Assembly: GCA_021014325.1 (NCBI GenBank) | Contig: CM037460.1 | Location: 24,404,544 to 24,468,543 of the forward strand | DNA: 64,000 nt | Origin: Plazaster borealis | Taxonomy: Eukaryota; Echinodermata; Asteroidea; Forcipulatida; Labidiasteridae | Direction: 5' to 3' | Shown: positions 50,701 through 61,105 of the stretch, piece after piece | Position numbering within the stretch: the first letter of the stretch is position 1 | Layout: each line of letters opens with the position of its first letter | Position numbers and translations under genes: made by a program | The notes under the pieces: generated by a model | Database searches by the model: none | What the model was told of the DNA's origin: nothing | What the model saw: the letters and a program-made list of their open reading frames with translations, nothing else

Positions 50701-51609
50701 ATCTTCATTATTCCTTCATTGGTGTTCTCATTTTCTGTAATTACTCCCAGACCAATCTACGCAAAACTACATAAAGTTAACAAGCTAAAGAAACATTGAA
50801 GTTCAATATGATTAGTGTTTATTTCAATTATGTAAACAAGATGTACATGGATTATTAAAATTTCTCACCACTTCTGACTTGGTGCTAGCTTCCTTACTGT
50901 ACAAATGGGTTCTTGGGGTTGTTTCGTGTTCAAAGGCTGGTAGATATTTCGATAAGACCCCTCTGATCAGATTTTTCCAACCGTCTCGAAGCTCCATGTT
51001 ATCTTGAACACTTGGCACGAATAGTGATAAATCCATCTTCTTTTCCATAATTGGTTTGTCGTTGGTTAAGTGACTTCCTGAAACCTTATGATGAACACAA
51101 TAGGAGCAAGCAAGCAACTATTAAATAAATGTCAAAATATAAACAACAACCTAACAGCATACATCTACAACAATTTTTTTTGTAGTTGGCATGTTAAAGT
51201 ATTTATTGTATGTACCTTATTCTTCACTGCCATGGAGTTACAGTAATGTAGGTCTGTGTTGCCTTGCTTTCTTGTCATTTGTCGTGGGGAGATTCTTAGA
51301 TCAACGTTGTCAGTTATTATTTTGAACCCTGGATGCATGTTAAGCTGGTGCTGTTTGAGGCTGTCTTCTGCTTTAGTCAAGTTGCTGATCTCATCGTTGT
51401 TCATGTCCTCTCTGGGTTTTATTGCAGTCAAGGTTTTGATTTCCTGTCGCATCTCTTCTTCTACCTTCCTGTCTTCTGACATTTGAGCTGTCCATTTTTG
51501 CACAGGGGCATCAAAGTCTTTCCCTAAAGCAACTTGGCACTGTAAGATTGTCTTGTAAGATACAGGCAACCCCCTGGAGTGAAGTCTCTCTATGGCTTGT
51601 TTTGTGACT
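47790..51609 (-). CDS. DUF6589-type gene with a C2H2 zinc finger (5' end in the N gap)
   Basis: Exons on the minus strand: up to 51,609 (gap) to 51,216; 51,084-50,869; 50,756-50,505; 49,758-49,613; 48,657-47,790. Phases agree. Family marks, in order, are RLHSRGLPVSYKTIL, IITDNVDLRISPRQ, a DLHYCNSMAVK block, SLFVPS and LRDGWKNLI, ISGGDQLTCER, FEDFHGLGNFYQ, DIGTLYAARNFL, the finger FTCPECDKTYKQMPSLKRH, HGDGERI, HQLTWNRFVN and LDRSMEHNNK. These match the DUF6589 proteins that are multi-copy in echinoderms and cnidarians; their biochemical function is unknown. Damage in the last exon: a frame change near 48,605 (A run), an in-frame TGA at about 48,285 just before HGDGERI, and a frame change near 47,985. 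It converges with RecQ 1 kb away. Confidence 0.75.
48720..49104. mobile_element. TTAA-flanked foldback MITE, family 2
   Basis: TTAA at 48,716-48,719 and 49,105-49,108 flank 385 bp. The arms run AGGGACACGTTGCCTTGGAT from the left and the inverse from the right, over roughly 150 bp each with few mismatches; the short centre near 48,895-48,930 is also inverted. It lies in the last intron of the DUF6589-type gene, about 60 bp upstream of the 48,657 acceptor. Confidence 0.85.
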
Positions 51610-52109
51610 NNNNNNNNNNNNNNNNNNNNNNNNNNNNNNNNNNNNNNNNNNNNNNNNNNNNNNNNNNNNNNNNNNNNNNNNNNNNNNNNNNNNNNNNNNN
51701 NNNNNNNNNNNNNNNNNNNNNNNNNNNNNNNNNNNNNNNNNNNNNNNNNNNNNNNNNNNNNNNNNNNNNNNNNNNNNNNNNNNNNNNNNNNNNNNNNNNN
51801 NNNNNNNNNNNNNNNNNNNNNNNNNNNNNNNNNNNNNNNNNNNNNNNNNNNNNNNNNNNNNNNNNNNNNNNNNNNNNNNNNNNNNNNNNNNNNNNNNNNN
51901 NNNNNNNNNNNNNNNNNNNNNNNNNNNNNNNNNNNNNNNNNNNNNNNNNNNNNNNNNNNNNNNNNNNNNNNNNNNNNNNNNNNNNNNNNNNNNNNNNNNN
52001 NNNNNNNNNNNNNNNNNNNNNNNNNNNNNNNNNNNNNNNNNNNNNNNNNNNNNNNNNNNNNNNNNNNNNNNNNNNNNNNNNNNNNNNNNNNNNNNNNNNN
52101 NNNNNNNNN
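51610..52109. other. Assembly gap (500 N)
   Basis: Exactly 500 unknown bases, a customary placeholder length, so the true size is unknown. It hides the 5' part of the DUF6589-type gene and the outer edge of duplicated block B. Confidence 0.99.
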
Positions 52110-53101
52110 ATGAACGCAAACTTAAAGGTTAGGCTCATACTTTGGTACTTCGAAGCCTATTGTTTATAAAGATAGTATATCAGCACCCTGTAAAATGATT
52201 TCGTCTGTATTGCCCCCGTTAATTAGACAGCAATACAAACTTTTGAATACGAGAAATGCATGAACCGTTTCTCAGAGTTTCGAGGGTTGGTGTCCGTTTG
52301 CGAATGCTGCGGCTAGAGATGCAGTTGGTACCCGCTGTCACCTCTCTAAACGGGAATTTCTTTCCCAGCAAGTATATACACCCAGCTGAAACTTTCACGT
52401 GTGACTTTTATTGTATCTTTATTTATAATGTTGCCTATAAATCAGCTTTACGAATCTACGACCCTACCTTTAAAGAGGTATACACCAACCTCGTCCCCAC
52501 GGTTTACTTTATTTCCAACCATGTTTACAATAATAAGCCCTGGGACCCTGGAACTCCTTACTTGGACCCTGATTGGACAACGACTGGTGTACAAAAGTGT
52601 ATTCAGTATTCACCATGTTCACAGCCAGACTATTCTAATTTGCATAACGCATCCAAAATTTGGATATGCAAATGATCCAATACCAGGGTGAGAGAGCGGT
52701 CAACCTCCGACGTACACCTCGTACTGCTCGACACACCCTGGGGACGACGTTGGGTATACACCAATGCAACAATGTCACATGACTTAACACAACACACCAC
52801 GTAATGTTCCCTTGGAAAGAAATAGCAGTAACAAAGATCAGTTCAGAATGCATGACTAATTTGCATTATACGTTTTTATAAAGTTCAAGGGTTCGAGAGT
52901 TGGTTACTGGCGCATTTAGTTTAGCTCCTTATACACAGAATGTTATGCATGGGGAGTAGTGACATACTTGCTCTCCCTCTCTCGCACTTTGTACCTCGAA
53001 TCGTTCTTCTGGTTCACATGAACTTGATTATTTCGTATTTATCTGATTGATTGTATCAATCATTAACGTAGCACTTGAGTGGTTGTCAACACCGAAGGAA
53101 A

Positions 53102-53171
53102 ATGATGCGATTTTTACCTATCAGCTTGCTAGTCATATGGCTCGGCACTCGGTCAGCAAACGCTCAAGACG
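53102..53171 (+). pseudogene. Receptor exon 1, copy B (orphan signal-peptide exon)
   Basis: ATGATGCGA... reads the same signal peptide as 16,657-16,726 with Arg instead of Gly at position 3, and the same phase-1 GTAAGT donor. The block is cut within intron 1 and the next sequence is the upstream flank of block C, so this exon could only splice into exons of copy C beyond the right edge, or nowhere. Confidence 0.75.
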
Positions 53172-53372
53172 GTAAGTTATTACAATTTTTTAACAAGCTA
53201 CCGGAATTCTTAAAACAAAATGACAATCAATAAACAAAAAAATCAACACATTACTCATCAGTTCTCATTGCATGTAATTACCAAACGTATACAGACCCTT
53301 TAAACAAGCTACCGGTATTCTTTTTAAAAAAAAGCAAGTCAATAATTTTTGTTTGTTTAAACATTACTCATC

Positions 53373-53598
53373 ATGGCCGAGTGAATATAGTGCACCGGAC
53401 CCAAGCTCTGGTGTTTCTGATCAGCAGAGTGTGGGTTCTAGTCCCGGTCGTGACACTTGTGTCCTTAGGCAAGACACTTAACCTTTAGGCATATTGCTGC
53501 TGCGTCCTTCGGATGGGACGTAAAGCCGTTGGTCCCGTGTGTTGTGTAATGCCCGTAAACGAACCCAGTGCACTTATCGTAAAGAGAAAGGGTTTGCC
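53373..53598 (+). repeat. tRNA-derived SINE (copy B, truncated)
   Basis: The first 226 bases of the same SINE as at 16,041 and 63,357, including the B-box GGGTTCTAGTCCCGG. It breaks off after GGGTTTGCC, marking the junction between blocks B and C. Confidence 0.75.
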
Positions 53599-53811
53599 TT
53601 GATAGTAGTCTTAGTAGTTATTTCCTTGTTGTTGGTGAAGTAGAGGAAAACAATTTACGTTTGGATTTCATGGGTATTGGATAGCCCTGGTGGCCTTTCA
53701 CGTTCGTATTTTACTACTGTATTTGTGTACAGCACAAAGAAAGAGTCCCATACAGGGCTAGGGTATTGGATATAAGCTTTTTCTGCCACACCTTTCATTT
53801 CATTTCATTTG

Positions 53812-54240
53812 TGTAGAGATAGAGTTCTGTAACAGTTGTTATTACGCGTCTAAATTTACTGATAAGCTGATAGAAGATTTCTAATTCTAAATTCCGAGTT
53901 GACTTGAACCTTGAAAAGTGAGTCTTGGCAGGAGACGGTCAATAAAATAAATGGAGAGTTCTGTCCTTTTAGAATCGGCTATGCGTTTAATATTGTCTAA
54001 ATTATAGCTCCAATGAACAATGGAAATAATACTTGCATTTAACTTCAAATAATCACATAAACGAAGAATATCACGATGAAGTCGACGACGGTAAAAGAAC
54101 GGTGTAAGTTCCCTATCTCTGATCTCTGTGTGTGTGAAAATCGCCCCACAATGCATTGCGAAGATACGCTCTGCATGCAAATATCTTAGGGTCAAAGTCA
54201 ACTAATTAGCATATGTAAACAAGTATCGTTGGAGACTACA
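53812..54240 (-). repeat. BEL 3' LTR (429 bp)
   Basis: Apparently identical to 61,106-61,534 over its whole length by eye, offset 7,294. Begins TGTAGAGATAGAG and ends GGAGACTACA as written on the plus strand. Preceded by ATTTG. Confidence 0.93.
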
Positions 54241-54942
54241 TTCTGGCCCCAGTCGCACTGATAAAGGGTGACAACTAACTAAAGTCTCCAATAATCCTAA
54301 ACAATTTGGTAAGAGAATTTTGGGACTCACTAACATTTAAAGTGAGTTCAGTGCCTTTCCTTTTTTTTTTTTTAAATGGCTTGCAAAACTTAAGTTCCAT
54401 GAAATGGTACTTTGATAACATTTTCGAAATGAACTAAATTTCAAACTCAGGGAACAACTTTGTCCCTGACTTTAACATGTACAGAAACTTCTGAAATTAG
54501 TCTCTGTCGTACCAGCAAAAATGCAAATAATGATCATATAAGGTTTCCATGAACATCCAACAAGATGCAGTGAAACAAAATCACTCTGAGTTCAACATGT
54601 CCATATTACGATGGCTACTGTGTTGAGCTTAAAACAACACAAAATTAAGTCAATCCACATGCAGTAGACAGTTCAATGTTCAAAGTCTGTTCAATCAACA
54701 AATAGAAGTACTAGCACATCTCTGTTCCAACATAGTTCAGATGGTTTCTTCAACATCCAAACGAATTTGTTCACTAATAGATAAGACCCTAGTGTTCACT
54801 AATCCGAAGAAGTTTCCAACAATAATTGATGTATGACTGTTTCAAGGTAAATTGTCTGGCATCTTATTTATCAAGAAAAAGCGGGTAACAGCTTATCAAA
54901 ACAATTCTTGGTACTATGCGCTTTCGGGAGCATAATGAACCA
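54241..54942. other. BEL 3' untranslated region
   Basis: About 700 bp between the integrase stop and the 3' LTR. Non-coding and AT-rich, with the polypurine tract at the LTR border. Confidence 0.6.
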
Positions 54943-56541
54943 TTAGTCCTGTTCGAGTAGTAGGCACAGTTTGCTGATAGGTCTGACCAGAACTGCCGTC
55001 TTAGTTTTCACCCTGGCACTGCGCACAAATCCATGTTTGTCAGGGAAAATCTCTGTCACTAATCCCAATGGCCAGGAGTTTCGAGGGGCCTGATCATCCA
55101 CAATGAGCACAACATCCCCAGTCTGTAAGTTTCTTTCCGGTTGGGCCCATTTCTGTCTTCGTTGAAGGGAGGGTAGATACTCCTTGGTCCAACGTTTCCA
55201 AAAGAGATCTGCTAGGTACTGCATCTGTCTCCAACGCCTTTTTGCATATTGGTCCTTCTGAGTAAAATACCCAGGCGGTGGGACCACTGTGGGATGCAAG
55301 TTCAACAAGCTGTTAGGAGTGATAACATCCAGGTCATTGGGGTCATCTGAAGATCTGGTTAAAGGCCTGCTGTTGATAATAGCCTCAACCTCACACATGA
55401 GTGTATGTAATTGTTCTTCATTCTGGTGGGTACGCAAGAACTGTTCATTAAGGATGGAGTTCAGGATTTTGCGGATTGTTCGTATTTGTCTTTCCCAAAC
55501 TCCACCATGGTGCGATGCTGTTGGTGGATTGAAAACCCAAGTCACACCACGGTCGGCTGCAAAACGGGTGATTTTATCTGTGTTCCATTCTTTCATGGCA
55601 TCTTTCCACTCTCTATTGGCACCAACAAAATTAGTGCCATTATCAGAATGTATCTCCTTAATACATCCACGTCTGGCCATGAAGCGTCGCAAAGCATCAA
55701 TACAGGAACTTGTGTCCATTGATTCTGCCACTTTTATGTGCACTGCCCTGCTGGATAAGCAGGTAAATAACACGCCATACCGCTTCCTAGTAGTACGGCC
55801 GCATTTGATTTCAAATGGTCCAAAGTAGTCTACTCCGGTGTAGGTGAATGCTGGCTGCTGTGGTTGCAATCGAAAAGTTGGCAGGTCAGCCATCTTTTGT
55901 TTCCCAACTTTGGATTGTATCCTTTTACAAACCACACAGCGTTTCAGGATACCTCTCACTGTCACACCGGCTTTGATTATCCAGAAGCTTTGTCTTAGTT
56001 CAGAAAGAACATGGTTTTGACCCTGATGGCCAACCTTCTGATGAATGTGTCTGATCACCAGCATTGACACATGGTGATTCTTGGGGAGAATCACCTGGTG
56101 TTTTGCACTTTCTGTGATGGGTGCATTTCTGAGTCTTCCACCAACTTTCAGCAGCCCCTTTTGCAGTACTGGGTTGAGACTGATCAATGGGCTATCTTTG
56201 TTGATTAATCTCTCTCGTCTTTGATCGGTTCTGGCTTTCTCATTCTGTACTTTCTCTAAGTTTGCAGAGTTTTGGCTGGTCTGTTTCTGTAAAGTTTGAA
56301 GTGCCTTTATCTCTTTGGTAAATGCGCATTTCTGAACATGCTTGATGATAGCAACTTCAGAATTTTGCATTTCTTCTGCGGTAAGAGATTTATCCATCTT
56401 TGGCACATGGCCGAGACTGACCTTTTGCTGTAGAACTCCTTTTAGGCGTAGCCACCATGCTACAGCCCTTTTAAGTCTTGTCCAGTCTGAGTATTGATTG
56501 AGTAGCTGGTCTATTGGTCTTGTTTCCTCCTCAATCACCAC
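54943..56541 (-). CDS. BEL pol: integrase with DUF5641 tail (532 codons)
   Basis: Order: a linker with the zinc module (IRHIHQKVGHQGQNHVL, then CVVCKRIQ), the catalytic core (YTGVDYFGPF; EIHSDNGTNFVGA; a Glu in GGVWERQIRTI), then SRPLTRSSDD and the C-terminal DUF5641 part (NLQTGDVVLIVDD, GLVTEIFPDKHGF). D, D and E are all present. The frame continues upstream into the A17/RNase H part through a single in-frame TAA at about 56,638. Confidence 0.93.
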   Translation of the reverse strand: MVIEEETRPIDQLLNQYSDWTRLKRAVAWWLRLKGVLQQKVSLGHVPKMDKSLTAEEMQNSEVAIIKHVQKCAFTKEIKALQTLQKQTSQNSANLEKVQNEKARTDQRRERLINKDSPLISLNPVLQKGLLKVGGRLRNAPITESAKHQVILPKNHHVSMLVIRHIHQKVGHQGQNHVLSELRQSFWIIKAGVTVRGILKRCVVCKRIQSKVGKQKMADLPTFRLQPQQPAFTYTGVDYFGPFEIKCGRTTRKRYGVLFTCLSSRAVHIKVAESMDTSSCIDALRRFMARRGCIKEIHSDNGTNFVGANREWKDAMKEWNTDKITRFAADRGVTWVFNPPTASHHGGVWERQIRTIRKILNSILNEQFLRTHQNEEQLHTLMCEVEAIINSRPLTRSSDDPNDLDVITPNSLLNLHPTVVPPPGYFTQKDQYAKRRWRQMQYLADLFWKRWTKEYLPSLQRRQKWAQPERNLQTGDVVLIVDDQAPRNSWPLGLVTEIFPDKHGFVRSARVKTKTAVLVRPISKLCLLLEQD

Positions 56542-56637
56542 TGCATTTACATTTATTTCTGGAGCTGGTTCAGGACTGTCACTTCCATCTCGTTCGTCTG
56601 GTGGAATCTCATTAGAGCTTGGCCAGGTATTTTCGGC

Positions 56638-57530
56638 TTACCTTAGGAAATCTGGGCCACCTAACCACTCTGGCTTTGTGATTAGTTCTTTGGCACAGAG
56701 ACCTCGGGATGCATGATCTGCTGGATTCAGTTTGGTTGGGATGTACCTCCATTGGCTTACATCTGAGCCATCACGGATGACAGCAATACGATTAGCCACA
56801 AAGACTGGGTACCGAGTTGTCTCATTGGCTATGTACTTGAGGACAGTTTGGCTATCTGTCCAGAATATTGTCTCATCTACTTTCAAAGTCAGCTCTCTCT
56901 TCAACAGGTCATCTTGACGAACAGCTGATGTTGCTGCTGTCAACTCTAACTTCACAATTGTGTGTGCTCGCAATGGTGTAACTCGAGATTTGGCACACAC
57001 AAATTCACAGTGTTTCTCATCATTTTCATTGGTCAAGCGTAAGTAAGTCACGGTTCCATATCCTTGCTGACTTGCGTCAGCAAAGTGATGCAGCTGGGTG
57101 TTGATTACTTTTCCGAACTCTGAGGGTTTGTAGCATCGGTTTAAGAATACTTCACTAAGATCAGGCATGTCCTTTAGCCAAGTCTCCCATTCCTTTTGTT
57201 CCTTTGCTGGAATGGGTTCATCCCATCCTATCTTTTCTCTGCACAATGACTGCAGAATCATCTTGGCCTTCAATACATAGGGTGCTGTGGCTCCAAATGG
57301 GTCAAAGATGGAGCTCATCACAGAGAGGATGTTCCTTCGGGTAGGGGTTTGGTTCACATCCTTTTGTTTGAATTTTATCTGATCAGTCTCTACACACCAC
57401 TGCACCCCCAAGGCGTGTTCCAATGGTAGAACATCAATTTCAACATTTATACCTTTTACATCCTTGGTACGATGTTCATCAGGTATGGATGAGAGTACAG
57501 CTCTGCTGTTGCTTATCCATTTGGTTAGTA
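56638..57530 (-). CDS. BEL pol: RT end, A17 region and RNase H-like domain
   Basis: The open frame begins just after the RT break at about 57,525 (VLTKWISNS) and carries SIFDPFGATAPYVLKAKMI of the A17 family region, followed by the RNase H-like domain (HHFADASQQGYGTVTYL; ELTAATSAV; FWTDSQTVLKYI; NPADHASRG). It ends in a TAA directly before the integrase linker, in the same frame. Confidence 0.9.
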
Positions 57531-58190
57531 CAAAACCTCCTCATGGACTACTTGCATGATGTCATGTGCTAGACTAGCTCCTTCATATTCTGTGGGCACT
57601 GACTTTAAGAAGTCATCAACATAGAAGTCCCTTTGAATGGCCTCTATGACTTCTTTCTTGCTTTTGTTTTCATTGTCAGTGGCAGTTTTCTTGAGGGCAT
57701 AGTTGGCGCAGCTCGGTGAAGACACTGCACCAAACAGATGTACTAGCATTCTGTATGCCTCTGGTTCCTTTGTAAGGTCTCCTTGTGGCCACCAAAGGTA
57801 GCGCAACATGTCGCAGTCTTCTGGGGCCACCCTCAACTGGTAAAACATTGCCTCTATGTCGGCCATGATGGCTACTCGATCTTGCCTCCAACGAAGAAGA
57901 ACGCCAATCAAGCGATTTGTCATGTCTGGTCCTTGTAGTAGTTGGTTGTTGAGTGAAGTTCCTTTGTAAGCAACAGGGCAGTTGAATACGACTCTCAACT
58001 TTTCTGGTTTTCTTGGGTGGCGGACACCATGATGTGGGATGTACCACACTCTGCCATCATCTCGATTTATTTCTGAGAGTGGTACTTTCTCAGAGAATTT
58101 CTTTTGTTCGAGATCTGCCATGAAGGAAGAATATTGTGATCTCAGATTCTCATTCTTTTCAAGTTTGCGTTTCAGTCGTTCTGCAAACAT
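57525..58190 (-). CDS. BEL pol: reverse transcriptase palm
   Basis: Contains KLRVVFNCPVAYKGTSLNN, the catalytic first Asp in MADIEAMFYQL, RMLVHLFGAVSSPSCANYA, and the active site FYVDDFLKS (YVDD). The upstream end meets the protease frame with a one-base shift in an A run at about 58,190; the downstream end has a shift at a GG run at about 57,530. Confidence 0.93.
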   Translation of the reverse strand: MFAERLKRKLEKNENLRSQYSSFMADLEQKKFSEKVPLSEINRDDGRVWYIPHHGVRHPRKPEKLRVVFNCPVAYKGTSLNNQLLQGPDMTNRLIGVLLRWRQDRVAIMADIEAMFYQLRVAPEDCDMLRYLWWPQGDLTKEPEAYRMLVHLFGAVSSPSCANYALKKTATDNENKSKKEVIEAIQRDFYVDDFLKSVPTEYEGASLAHDIMQVVHEEVLY

Positions 58191-59197
58191 GTTTGCCTGA
58201 GATCGGTTTTTGGCATGATGACGTTTCTCTCTTTGAGTGGTAGCCTCATTTGGTAGTGGCCATTGATTTTGATAACAGAATCTTCCATTATCTTCATGAA
58301 CTGCTTATCTTCTGCAGATAACATTTCACTTTGATTGCTCAGACGCTCATTGAAATCCATGTTCATATACATTTTCAGTTGTTCATCGAGGTGGTCCTTT
58401 CCATTTTGGACCGTTCCATTGCCAACTCTGCAGAAGTTGACACTTATTTCAGGCTGTCCCTTTAGTTTTCCTGGCAGTCCATAGACCAACCAGCCTAATG
58501 GGGTTCTTATGGCGTATGGATCACCAAGCTTTGCAGATGTCGTTTGTACAGGAGTGGATACAGCAGGTACATTAATCCCAATCATCATGGTGACTTTCGG
58601 TATGTCAATGTCTCTTGAGTTGGGAAGTTTTATTTGTCTCAGATGTTTCCAACAGTTTAGATCACTTTGGGTTGGAGCATCTTCCAGGGTAACTGGCATG
58701 TCATCCTTCATGTAAACTGTTGGAAGGTCAGTGTAGAATTTACCATCAAGACTACCAATTTGCAAATCATCAATAATGACATGTGTGTCAATCATTTGTT
58801 CAGAGTTCAGGGTTTTGATGATCAGCTTTGTCTTTCTGGATTTTGTTCTGAGATGCTGATTAATCTCCACAGTAGAGAAAACTGCTCCACACCCATTGTC
58901 AATGAATGCGTATGTACTGAAGCACTCATTACTGGATTTCGCTTTTATCATCACTGGAACAATGGCCATCATTGGGTTACCTTTGTCACTTCCACATTGG
59001 CTTGTGTTAACACCAACACATCCTGTAGTAATTTGAGCAGTTTCAACTTGCTCCTTTTGTTCACTGCTTTGTTTTTGTTGTCTTTCTGGGTCATGCATAG
59101 CTGTTACATGACGTTTTTGGCATTTTCCACACTTTGCCCATTCATGATTTGGGCACGTTTTCTTCATATGCCCTGGGTTGAGGCATCCAAAACACAT
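58172..59197 (-). CDS. BEL gag zinc knuckle and aspartic protease (DUF1758-like)
   Basis: Starts with a CCHC knuckle (CFGCLNPGHMKKTC) and a second Cys/His cluster (CGKCQKRHVTAMH). The protease active site is AFIDNGCGAVFST, with DNG in place of the more usual DTG/DSG, and later TPLGWLVYG. The frame joins the preceding gag segment by a one-base shift in an AAAA run at about 59,210. Confidence 0.88.
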   Translation of the reverse strand: MCFGCLNPGHMKKTCPNHEWAKCGKCQKRHVTAMHDPERQQKQSSEQKEQVETAQITTGCVGVNTSQCGSDKGNPMMAIVPVMIKAKSSNECFSTYAFIDNGCGAVFSTVEINQHLRTKSRKTKLIIKTLNSEQMIDTHVIIDDLQIGSLDGKFYTDLPTVYMKDDMPVTLEDAPTQSDLNCWKHLRQIKLPNSRDIDIPKVTMMIGINVPAVSTPVQTTSAKLGDPYAIRTPLGWLVYGLPGKLKGQPEISVNFCRVGNGTVQNGKDHLDEQLKMYMNMDFNERLSNQSEMLSAEDKQFMKIMEDSVIKINGHYQMRLPLKERNVIMPKTDLRQTCLQND

Positions 59198-60943
59198 TCC
59201 TTTTGTGACAGAATTCGGATTTTATCTTTGCTTCCAATGCAGAGAATTTTCTACATTCTAGAATGCAATGATTGGTTCCATCACCACAGTATAAGCATGG
59301 TTTCTTTGCAGCTCGGTTCTCTGTAGGGTTAGGCTTTCTGCTCTCTTGGTTTCGCACAGCAGTTGCGAAGACCGGTTTTGATTCACCTTTTGTTCCCCGT
59401 TCCCATTTGTGGCCTTTCTGCAGTGGGGACGGTCCTTTTCCATTTTTGTTGCATTGATATCCAAGTCCGGCAATGCGGGGGTCGTTCTCGTTGCGGGAAA
59501 TCTGTCCCACAAACTTCTCAAAGTCAGTTAGCGTGGCTGATCGTTGGTCAACCTCTCTAAGCTTCCCAACTTGTTTGATCCATAGTTGCTGGAGGGGAAT
59601 TGGAAGTTTTCCAGCCAATACTTTCAGGAATTCAAAGCCATCCATACTGGCCATGTCAGGATTGCCTTCTTTTCCATTACAACAGTTGATGAGAAAATTG
59701 AGAACTTTCTCAAAGCTGCCTTGTCTCCTGAGGCAATTTTCTCCCAGTTTTCAGCTTTGTTTTTGTAAGCTGCTGCGAGAATTGGTGGTTGTCCGTAGTC
59801 TCTTTTGAGAAGCCATCTAGCCCTTTCATATGCCTTTGATGCTGGTTCAATCAAAGGGCACTCCTTTATCAGCTCATGGGCTTCTCCCTTTGTGTATTTT
59901 AAGAGAAGTTCAAGTCGTCTCGCTGGATCACTGGTCTTGTCTTCAACAACATAGCCAAAGTTCTTGAAGAACGACGAATAGGACAAGACATTGGTTCCAA
60001 CGAAGTAGTCCATTTCGGATGATGGAAGAGCTGCTTCCTTTTGATTTTCAATAATCTTACTGAGGATTATTGCCATGGATACTTGATCTGAATTTGAATG
60101 ACTTGGTGTTGCAGGTACCTTTGGCTCAATGTCATTCTTCACGTCTTGTGACTTGACTGGTGGGTTACATTCATTGGTTGTCATGGATACTTCATTTGCC
60201 ACCGAAGAGAAAACCTTTGCATCAGGTTTCAAAGTAGATTGTGACACTGGTACTGGCGTAGTGCTCGCTGTTTCAAATTTGGTAACATCGTGATGGATTG
60301 CTTTGAGCATGTCCTCAGTTATTTTCTTAGAGACTGTTGTTGCAATACCACCGCTTTCTTGTTCATCCATCATCTTTGAAATTGCACGGGTTGCCTGTAA
60401 CTCGGCACTTATTTCGATTTCTTGTTGTTCTTGGTCGATTTTTGCTTCTTCTTCTTCAATTTCCTGTCGCCGTTTGAGATACATGGCCCTTTCTTGAGCA
60501 TGCTTTATTTCATTTTCGGCTTCTTGCAGCGAAAGCTCTTTCTGCAGTAGACGTTTGCGTTGATCCAATTTGCTTTTCTGAGCCAATGCTGCGGATCGAG
60601 CAACAAGTTCGATTTCTCTTTGTTTATTCTTGTACGCAAGAGCTGATGCTGTGGTTCTCATTGATGAGCAGGAGACATTGCTGGAACGTCCCGTCATGGA
60701 GGCACTATCTTCAGGTGAAATCTTTGGCACCCATTTACTTCTGGCCCCAATGTCGTACGGTGCAAGTTCTGGCATGGATGCACTTTCTTCCGGGGAACTC
60801 TTTGCGATCCATTCTGTGGCCATGCTAACATCTGGCATTGAGGTTGTCTCACCATCACCTTTCAAATTTGTCTCCTTTTCTTTGTGTTTTGGAGTCTCAT
60901 GCTCATCAATGTTCTTTGTAGTACTCATGTTGTACAGTTGCAA
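59142..60943 (-). CDS. BEL gag with coiled coil and DUF1759 (one frame change)
   Basis: The ATG at 60,943 (or 60,927) opens a long hydrophilic head and a strong coiled coil with KLDQRKRLLQKELSLQEAEN and a Glu-rich stretch near 60,440. Next is the DUF1759 capsid-like domain (YSSFFKNFGYVVEDKTSD, then ARRLELLLKYTKGEAHELI). After a one-base shift in a TTTT run near 59,690 it continues as GFEFLKVLAGKLPIPLQQL to a Cys/His cluster (CLYCGDGTNHCILEC). Gag forms the particle around element RNA. Confidence 0.9.
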
Positions 60944-61105
60944 CGAGGTTGCCCAGTTTCCGGACAGCCACGGTCTCTGAAACTATTGTGGGTACGTCTC
61001 ACGAGGTTGCCCAATTTCCGGACAAACCAAAACGACAGGGATTATACGAGTTCCTCTTTGATTCATTTAAGTTCTGTTATTCTAGTAACTGACGTTCTTT
61101 TACAA

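Larger units (their letters stand above)
52110..53598 (+). repeat. Duplicated block B
   Basis: Nearly identical to 62,082-63,600 (block C) and to the reverse complement of block A. It begins at the gap and ends inside the SINE at about 53,598, where sequence of the outer part of block C follows. It contains exon 1 but no later exon of the receptor gene, so this copy is a truncated gene fragment with a possible promoter. Confidence 0.88.

Noticed and set aside
51511..52169. Long open frames of 173-202 codons across the gap
   Set aside because: They consist almost wholly of unknown residues from the N run.
53887..54201. 104-codon open frame, repeated exactly at 61,181-61,495
   Set aside because: It lies inside both BEL LTRs and is identical only because the LTRs are; no domain is recognised.
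57525..58190. Programmed ribosomal frameshift as cause of the BEL frame changes
   Set aside because: The shifts fall at several places, including inside RT, not at one gag-pol border, and no slippery heptamer with a following structure is evident.
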